From assembly GCA_023473405.1 (NCBI GenBank), contig JAMCZD010000235.1, positions 1 to 11,031 of the forward strand: 11,031 nt of DNA, given 5' to 3'. Source of the DNA: Candidatus Omnitrophota bacterium. GTDB lineage: Bacteria > Verrucomicrobiota > Verrucomicrobiia > Limisphaerales > UBA1319. The first letter of the stretch is position 1. Each line of letters begins with the position of its first letter. This document shows positions 6,147-11,031 of the stretch, in pieces. A program made the translations under genes and the position numbers. The notes beneath the pieces are model-generated. The model was not told where the DNA came from. It made no database searches and worked only from the letters and a program-made list of their open reading frames with translations.

Positions 6147-7379
6147 TCACGGTTTGGCTGCGCTCACCTGAAGCCGCAACACCAAAATGCCGCCCAGCAG
6201 AAACAGAACGGCACTGTAAGCAAATGCGAGCCGCGCGCCAATGCTCGTCCATAACAATCCCACCACCACGCTCGAAGCGAAATCGCCCAAACCATTGACG
6301 GTAGCCAGTGATCCAAAGGCCATGCCGTGCTGGTCGGACGGGGCCAACTCGGCGCAGAGCGAGTCTTCGAGGGTTTCCTCGAGGGCAACATAAATCCCGC
6401 CCAGGATGAACACGATCAGCAGGCTCCAATACGCGCTGGGCAGCACGATGATGCCAAGCGCCATGATGGCCGCCAGAAAATAACCTCCGGCCAACAACCA
6501 GCGTTTGTCCCATCGGTCCGCCAGCCATCCGCCGATGTACGAAAAGCTCGCATAAAGGACATTGTGAATCACGTAAAGCCCAATGGCCACGCTGGCCGCC
6601 CGCGCTGTTCCCAGGCTCGACGCCAATCGCTGGGTCGCCAATAGGATCAACAGCGTGTGCGAAAAATCCCCCAGCCCGAACATCCCCACCGCCAGCAGGT
6701 ACTTCCGGAAGGTCGAAGGCAAGCGGCGCAGGCTGGCAACGAGGGAGAGGTGCGGGACCTGTGCGCGATTCCTTTCCTGGACTAGGAAACCAATCATCGC
6801 GGCCGCCATCAAACCGGGAGCCAAGGTGCAGGCAAACAGGCTGGAATAACGAAAATGCAAAATGTGCAATAGATAATATGCCGAGGCCGGCCCGACGATC
6901 GCCCCTACTGTGTCCATCATCCGCTCGAACCCAAAGGCGCGTCCGTAGGTGGCCCGGTCCACCGCGGCGGCCATGAGGGCTTTCCGCACCGGGGTGCGCA
7001 CGCCGCGTCCGAGCCAGGCCATGGCGCGGGCGATGAGGACATGCCAGGCGCTGGTAGCCAGGCCGAACGCGGCCGTGCCGAGGGCCGTTACCACGTAACC
7101 CGTCACCGCTATTGGTTTCCGGTGGCGGAGCCGGTCGGTGTAATAGCCGGAGGCCATTTTGGCGAAGCTCGAGAGGCCATCGGCGACACCTTCGATCAGG
7201 CCGAGCCAGGCGGCTGCGACGCCCAGGGAAGCGAGAAAGGCGGGCAGGGCGGTAGTCGCGGTCTCGTGCGACCAATCACTGAACAACGAGGCCAAGCCGA
7301 TACCGAAGACGGTTCGGTTGAGCCAGCGGACGGGTGCCTGCGCCTGATCATTCGGCGGCGCCGATGGTTTCGTTTCCAT
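6147..7379 (-). CDS. Major facilitator superfamily transporter
   Basis: This 410-residue inner-membrane protein has the MFS plan of about 12 hydrophobic segments in two halves. After a short polar N-terminus it enters TM1 at about residue 20 with FGIGLASLFSDWSHETAT. The loop between TM2 and TM3 carries the MFS A-motif version SGYYTDRLRHRKP (77-89), and the second half repeats it as GGWLADRWDKRW. Segments such as SDxxxEmxxxxLPxFLxSLG, GLIEG and AFGFERMMDTVGAIVGP match the MJ1317-like branch of drug-efflux-type MFS proteins; the substrate cannot be read from sequence. The ATG start places the protein directly before the first helix; an in-frame TTG 20 codons upstream would overlap the neighbouring RND pseudogene and is disfavoured. 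No SD is clear. It lies 70 nt before uvrA in the same direction, so a small operon is plausible. Confidence 0.9.
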   Translation of the reverse strand: METKPSAPPNDQAQAPVRWLNRTVFGIGLASLFSDWSHETATTALPAFLASLGVAAAWLGLIEGVADGLSSFAKMASGYYTDRLRHRKPIAVTGYVVTALGTAAFGLATSAWHVLIARAMAWLGRGVRTPVRKALMAAAVDRATYGRAFGFERMMDTVGAIVGPASAYYLLHILHFRYSSLFACTLAPGLMAAAMIGFLVQERNRAQVPHLSLVASLRRLPSTFRKYLLAVGMFGLGDFSHTLLILLATQRLASSLGTARAASVAIGLYVIHNVLYASFSYIGGWLADRWDKRWLLAGGYFLAAIMALGIIVLPSAYWSLLIVFILGGIYVALEETLEDSLCAELAPSDQHGMAFGSLATVNGLGDFASSVVVGLLWTSIGARLAFAYSAVLFLLGGILVLRLQVSAAKP

Positions 7380-7389
7380 AGCCGGATAC

Positions 7390-8085
7390 TTATGAACCAA
7401 TTGCCCCGTGGGACGCAAACTTGCCGTAACGCAAGGCAAGCGTCGGCAAAACCAGCAGGTTCAGCGCCGTCGAGGTCAACAAGCCACCCAGTATTACCAT
7501 GGCCATCGGCCCTTCGATTTCACGACCAGCCTCGGCTGAACCAATGGCCATTGGGAGCAAGCCCAGGGCAGTTACCAGGGCGGTCATCAGGATGGGCGGG
7601 AGGCGTTCCGAGGCGCCGCGCAAGGCGGTTGATTCATTCCATGGCATAGGGTCACGATCATCACCGGGCGCGGCCTCCCGCTTGATCCTTCCAGGCTGGT
7701 CGAAGAGGCCAATGGCCCCATGCGGGGAAGTTAGACTCCTTGGGGCAGATGGCCAACCACCTCCGTCAGCCGTTCGCTCACGGTTTGCCGGACGTGATAA
7801 ATGTCCGCGCCATCGCGAAAAACAAGGGTGATGGCCGAAAGGCCTTGAATGGATTGCGAGCGGATGGTCCGCATGACCCAGAGCAATTACTCGCGCCTGA
7901 GCCGGGAGGGCGGCCACGCCCTGGCCTGCCGGCAGATCAGCGCGCACCAGAACCGATTCGCGGCTTACCAATTGCTCCACCCATTTCTCCCGAGCCGCCG
8001 GATCAATTCGAGTGACGATTTGCCCCCAGCCCAGGTCCAGTTGAAACCTATTAATCACCAACTGCCGCAAAGCCAAATTCAAAGC
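7390..8085 (-). pseudogene. Remnant of a heavy-metal RND efflux locus (CzcA/CusA type)
   Basis: Three scraps of a HME-RND efflux system follow each other on the minus strand in different frames. At 7880-7734 the frame reads WVMRTIRSQSIQGLSAITLV, DGADIYHVRQTVSERL and LPQGV, the periplasmic segment near the N-terminus of CzcA-like pumps. A TAA stop follows, and the same frame then continues LPRMGPLASSTSL, again normal for the family. Homology then jumps, in another frame, to the extreme C-terminus at about 7626-7393: ALRGASERLPPILMTALVTA, LGLLPMAIG, and EIEGPMAMVILGG with LLVLPTLALRYG (last two membrane helices). Some 800 residues between are gone. Upstream, about 8082-7890, the frame EKWVEQLVSRESVLVRADLP may be a piece of the periplasmic adaptor (CzcB-like); this is unsure. 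In-frame stops, frame changes and deletions mean no functional pump. An intact pump gene of this kind is about 1,000 codons. Confidence 0.82.
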
Positions 8086-8183
8086 GCGGCGTTAGAATGA
8101 TCAAAAGGATCAAGCTTGGCAATCCATTAGACCAGCGCTGCGACGCCAGACCTCTCGTTCCCAAAAGGGTGCTCGCGACCCGC

Positions 8184-10607
8184 TCACTTTTGCAGCAGGC
8201 GATAGAACTGGTTCGTTGCGTTCATGTTCAACATGATCACGTTCCGGTCCTGGACCACTGCGGGCGCGATCGTTGAGGTGCTCCAGTGACTCAGGTCCGG
8301 CGCCAATTCGAGCCCGTAGTTCCCCACCGATAGCGGCCAGGTGAGCACCGCGGTTTGGCTCGCGTTCGTGATGGACAGCATCGCCGGGCCGGAAGGCGGC
8401 AATTCAATTTGAATGGTCCCGCCTACGGTCTGTTTCTGGGTGTCGGCGCTGACCATCAGGGTCCAGGCATAACTCCCCGGCGCGGAATAGGCGTGGCACA
8501 TAATGGCGTTGGTCCCGTGCGCACTGCCATCGCCAAAGTCCCAATCGTAAGTAATTGTCGGGGCGCATTGGGTCACCGTAACGCTCGCGGCGAATGGCAC
8601 CGGGGCATTCGTAAGCAGTGAAGCCGGCGCTCGAGTGGCCACGGTAAACTGGCAGTTGCCTTGTGCCACATTCGCCGTAACAGTGCCCAGGTTCGAGTCG
8701 ATCTGGCCGTCCGACGCCGCAAACGTAAACGCGTCCGCCCCCACAAAGGTCGGATTCGGGAAATACGTTGCCACCAGGTTGCTCAGCGCCACGGTGCCAT
8801 GCGCTGGTTGAGACACGATTCGCACGGTGATCGGGTCGGCATCCGGATCGCTGGCGCTCAGGGTTATCGAGACTGGCACGCCGGCGGAGGTGCTGGTGCT
8901 GGCATTGCTGACCACCGGAGGCAAATTGGGATTCTGGTCGTCTTCCCCTGGTCCGCGGTGGCAATTATAACAGCCAACCTGGAATTTCCGCCACCAGTTC
9001 TTGGTGCTCGAAAAGGCCGTCAGCGTGCGGTCCGCCTGAAGGCGCGACAGCACCGTGCCCCGATAATCGAGTCCATGGCAGACCTGGCACTGGGCGGCGC
9101 CACTCCCCTCTCCCACTACATCTGGGTGCCTTTGGACCCATGCCTGGCCGACCGGATGCATGCCGTGAGGTCCGCCGGTCACGGTCACCGGCGAATTCGT
9201 GTGGCAAGCCGTGCATTCCACGAGCAGCCCAATGTGCCCCTGCACCTCCACGCTTTGAATATTGTCGTTGGTAACCGAGGTGGCAAAGATGGCATGCGTC
9301 GAGCCGTGACAGGCCTCGCATTGCAAACCGCCATGGCCGCTCGAGAAACGATATAGCGACAGCCCGGCGGCGGGCACGTTAGGCTGCGTCGCAAAGGTCT
9401 GGTTCACCGCCACACGCGTCGCACCGGTGTTGTCGAAAACCGAGGTGTAACGGATTTGGCCATTATTGCTGGTAGCGGTGCCGGTATGGCAAGCCTGGCA
9501 ATTGGGTTCATCGAGCCAGCCCTGCCGGTTCGCGGCGCCCACCTGGCTCAGGACACCGTGGCAGCTCTGGCACTGAATCTCTTTCGTTCCATCCGGCCCC
9601 ACGGCGTTCGCCATCACCCCGCGCAGACATTGCGTGACCGTGCCCGGATGACACCGGTAGCATGTCGTGCGATCGGTGGAATCATTCATCGATTGCCCGG
9701 TCAACGGATCGGTCACCTGTGAATGAAAGGCATGCATGGACTGCGTTAAAGGTGGGATGCCCGCCAGGCCGGGTTCACTCAAGGCGTTATCCAAATGACA
9801 ATGCCCGCATTGAACGGGCATGCTGCGAACCGTTGCCGAGTAATACAAGCCTTCCGGGCCGTAACCGGTTGCCTGAAGCGCGTTGGTATAACTGGCTGTG
9901 CCCGCCTGTTTCTGATCGTGAAGCAAAAGGATATTCAGCTTGGCGTCCCGCAGCGGGTCGCAGTCCCACACCCATCCCGCCGCCGGATGCGCCGCCGTCG
10001 CCGAGCCCGAGCCATGGCAGATGCGGCAATCCATTTCGTCCGATACGGGCGTCACAATATCGGTCGCGGCCAGAACATTATTGGCACTGTCATGCGCAAT
10101 CAACCGCATCATGGGATACGAATTCTTTCGGAGCGCATCGTCGTAGGGCGTGAGCGGAACGCCCACCGCGCTGAACCACGAAAAGGCGGTGTCAAAGGAC
10201 ATGTCCTGCGGCGTGTTTGCCGGTCCCGGCATCGAGAACCCCGCCAGACCGGTGTCCGGCGCCGGAGATGCCCCATACAAGACCTGGACATATTGCCAGA
10301 AATTACACTTGTCTTTCGAAGTCGTATTGATAGAGCCGCTTGGATCCGCCACTCCCTGGTAGGTAACCGTGTATCCGACGGAGTTGGTCAGAAGCCGGCC
10401 TTGGTAAATGAGTTGCGCGTGAAAGGTATTATAGGGCGGCAGCAGGGAAAAAACGGAAAAGTCAAGGCCGTCCATGCAATGCATACCCAAATCGTTCCAG
10501 CCGATCAATGTATACTCGGCGGCATGTAGTTTCGAAGAAGACAGCCCGATTACCAAAGGAACCCCAAATAACAACTGAACTACCAATGTCCCACTCTTTG
10601 TTTTCAT
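8184..10607 (-). CDS. Secreted nine-heme cytochrome c with Ig-like and PKD domains
   Basis: The 807-residue precursor starts with a signal peptide (basic MKTK, hydrophobic VVQLLFGVPLVIG, likely cut around A29/A30). Residues 31-190 form a heme-free domain with the recognisable opening LIGWNDLGMHCMDG and LLPPYNTFHAQLI, seen ahead of hemes in other multiheme cytochromes. Nine CXXCH heme sites begin at C194, C267, C316, C346, C370, C430, C465, C507 and C546. After a P/N-rich hinge (556-564) come an Ig-like/cadherin-like domain (565-648; ASDPDAD, FVGADAFTFAASDG), a PKD domain (about 652-735; YDWDFGDGS, PGSYAWTLMVSA), and a tail YGLELAPDLSHW ... FYRLLQK of the kind found at the end of verrucomicrobial secreted proteins. 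Hemes must be added outside the cytoplasm. A role in electron transfer, possibly at the cell surface, is inferred; the acceptor or donor is unknown. No cytochrome-maturation or partner gene is in view. The start has a good SD. Confidence 0.93.
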   Translation of the reverse strand: MKTKSGTLVVQLLFGVPLVIGLSSSKLHAAEYTLIGWNDLGMHCMDGLDFSVFSLLPPYNTFHAQLIYQGRLLTNSVGYTVTYQGVADPSGSINTTSKDKCNFWQYVQVLYGASPAPDTGLAGFSMPGPANTPQDMSFDTAFSWFSAVGVPLTPYDDALRKNSYPMMRLIAHDSANNVLAATDIVTPVSDEMDCRICHGSGSATAAHPAAGWVWDCDPLRDAKLNILLLHDQKQAGTASYTNALQATGYGPEGLYYSATVRSMPVQCGHCHLDNALSEPGLAGIPPLTQSMHAFHSQVTDPLTGQSMNDSTDRTTCYRCHPGTVTQCLRGVMANAVGPDGTKEIQCQSCHGVLSQVGAANRQGWLDEPNCQACHTGTATSNNGQIRYTSVFDNTGATRVAVNQTFATQPNVPAAGLSLYRFSSGHGGLQCEACHGSTHAIFATSVTNDNIQSVEVQGHIGLLVECTACHTNSPVTVTGGPHGMHPVGQAWVQRHPDVVGEGSGAAQCQVCHGLDYRGTVLSRLQADRTLTAFSSTKNWWRKFQVGCYNCHRGPGEDDQNPNLPPVVSNASTSTSAGVPVSITLSASDPDADPITVRIVSQPAHGTVALSNLVATYFPNPTFVGADAFTFAASDGQIDSNLGTVTANVAQGNCQFTVATRAPASLLTNAPVPFAASVTVTQCAPTITYDWDFGDGSAHGTNAIMCHAYSAPGSYAWTLMVSADTQKQTVGGTIQIELPPSGPAMLSITNASQTAVLTWPLSVGNYGLELAPDLSHWSTSTIAPAVVQDRNVIMLNMNATNQFYRLLQK

Positions 10608-10615
10608 AGAAACAA

Positions 10616-10620
10616 TCCTT
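10616..10620 (-). promoter_or_regulatory. Shine-Dalgarno site of the nine-heme cytochrome
   Basis: AAGGA lies eight bases before the ATG and is the clearest ribosome binding site in the window; most other starts here have weak or no SD. It fixes the cytochrome start at the codon that also gives a proper signal peptide. Confidence 0.75.
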
Positions 10621-10954
10621 CCAATCTGTCCAAACTCGGCTTTCCCACCTTAATCGTCGCCAAGCTTCTACGCTCCTTGGACTCTACTGTCTATCAGGCA
10701 CCGGCCTGATCTTGCCCTCGGGGAAATTCCTATCCTACCCCAGGCGGCGGTGTGAAAGTCGCCGTCCTGCGCCTCCTCCTCCAACCCGATGACCGGACAC
10801 TCACCGCCGGTGAATGTCAGCACTAATAACCTGAGCAACATGCCGTTTCTACTCGAGAATGCCGAGGCCGGTTCAGCCGGCCGGCGATTCTATCGGACGG
10901 TAACCGGGCCATAGAATAGTGGCTATATCCGGGGCACCACGCTAAAGTCCTTGA

Positions 10955-11005
10955 AACTGAAAACCCGTTGCAATCAGATCAGGTTTGCCGCTACTGTGAA
11001 ACGGG
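10955..11005 (+). promoter_or_regulatory. Possible diverged cobalamin-riboswitch-like core (plus strand)
   Basis: The stretch runs ACTGAAAACCC, GTTGCAATC, GCCGCTACTGTGAAACGGG, which resembles the conserved cobalamin aptamer order GGGAA ... GGTGnAAnnC ... GCCGCnACTGTrA. CCCGTT (10964-10969) pairs perfectly with AACGGG (11000-11005). Against it, the GGGAA and GGTG boxes are imperfect, the usual small P3 stem is not formed, and the downstream B12 box would lie beyond the window. A chance match or a decayed element is possible. Confidence 0.28.
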
Positions 11006-11023
11006 AATTGGGAATTGGGATTT
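11003..11023. repeat. Three tandem heptamers GGGAATT
   Basis: GGGAATT, GGGAATT and GGGATTT follow each other without spacing, then AGAATTGA at the window edge. The repeat may continue beyond the edge. No function is assigned. Confidence 0.6.
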
Positions 11024-11031
11024 AGAATTGA

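Larger units (their letters stand above)
10621..11031. other. Gene-free, hairpin-rich region upstream of the cytochrome
   Basis: No credible coding sequence is seen on either strand. The region should hold the cytochrome promoter, but no convincing -35/-10 pair is evident. It contains a perfect 7-bp stem ATCAGGC/GCCTGAT around ACCG (10693-10710), a stem CAGGCGGCG/CGCCGTCCTG (one bulge) around GTGTGAAAGT (10741-10769), and a 10-bp stem with one mismatch, GACACTCACC/GGTGAATGTC, around GCC (10796-10818). A GC-rich stretch with GCCGGCCGGC lies near 10877-10886. Such density of hairpins suggests a structured RNA or the debris of one. Confidence 0.5.

Noticed and set aside
4514..6298. A 594-codon open frame on the plus strand opposite uvrA
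   Set aside because: It lies almost wholly antisense to a clear UvrA, its translation shows no domain or family pattern, and long antisense frames are expected in GC-rich coding DNA.
6034..7275. A 413-codon minus-strand frame overlapping the MFS gene
   Set aside because: Arg/Pro-rich out-of-frame translation of the MFS gene; the MFS frame has helices and the A-motif.
7380..7439. TTG start 20 codons upstream for the MFS transporter
   Set aside because: It would overlap the RND remnant, encodes nothing MFS-like and has no ribosome binding site; the ATG is more natural.
7390..8082. A single intact 230-codon gene upstream of the MFS transporter
   Set aside because: Only its last about 78 codons look like an RND pump; the middle reads the conserved pump segment in the wrong frame. 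It is a chimera made by frame changes and deletions in a pseudogene.
8492..8502. A tenth heme site at MCHAYS in the cytochrome
   Set aside because: It lies in the PKD domain and lacks the first cysteine of CXXCH; the His-Ala-Tyr is the normal PKD strand pattern.

Overview
The window is GC-rich chromosomal DNA that looks like a Verrucomicrobiota bacterium, perhaps of the Pedosphaera/Limisphaerales kind. Three things point that way: a secreted multiheme protein whose C-terminal tail (YGLELAPDLSHW ... FYRLLQK) is of the type common on secreted verrucomicrobial proteins, an Uma2-family protein with an N-terminus I associate with that phylum, and a decamer CACGGACNNN intergenic array. This assignment is inference from protein style, not from a marker gene.

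Layout. At the left edge the first 83 codons of mnmE (tRNA-modification GTPase) run leftward off the window. Across a short divergent intergenic region, a DnaJ-type co-chaperone with only half of the usual zinc-finger domain reads rightward, followed by rfbF (glucose-1-phosphate cytidylyltransferase) without its usual CDP-sugar partner genes. A 331-nt gap after rfbF holds a decayed C-terminal piece of a four-helix-bundle protein and a strictly 10-bp-periodic repeat array that changes orientation in its middle. From there on every gene reads leftward. In transcription order these are a nine-heme secreted cytochrome c with Ig-like and PKD domains, a wrecked heavy-metal RND efflux locus, an MFS transporter, a UvrA variant and an Uma2-family nuclease-like gene. 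MFS, uvrA and uma2 are closely spaced and may be co-transcribed. The right-hand 424 nt upstream of the cytochrome has no gene but several hairpins and a weak cobalamin-riboswitch-like core on the plus strand.

How the genes fit together. The left part is housekeeping (tRNA modification, protein folding, nucleotide-sugar synthesis). The UvrA is not a textbook copy: a segment between two zinc motifs is about 90 residues shorter than in E. coli, one ABC signature reads LSSGES, and the second Walker B reads LLEEPT. The RND locus is a fossil with at least two deletions, an in-frame stop and a frame change. The cytochrome is exported and heme-loaded, but no partner redox gene is visible here.

The items I consider least explained are the inverted decamer array at the broken four-helix gene, the nine-heme/Ig/PKD protein, and the mutually exclusive inverted repeats at the uvrA start.
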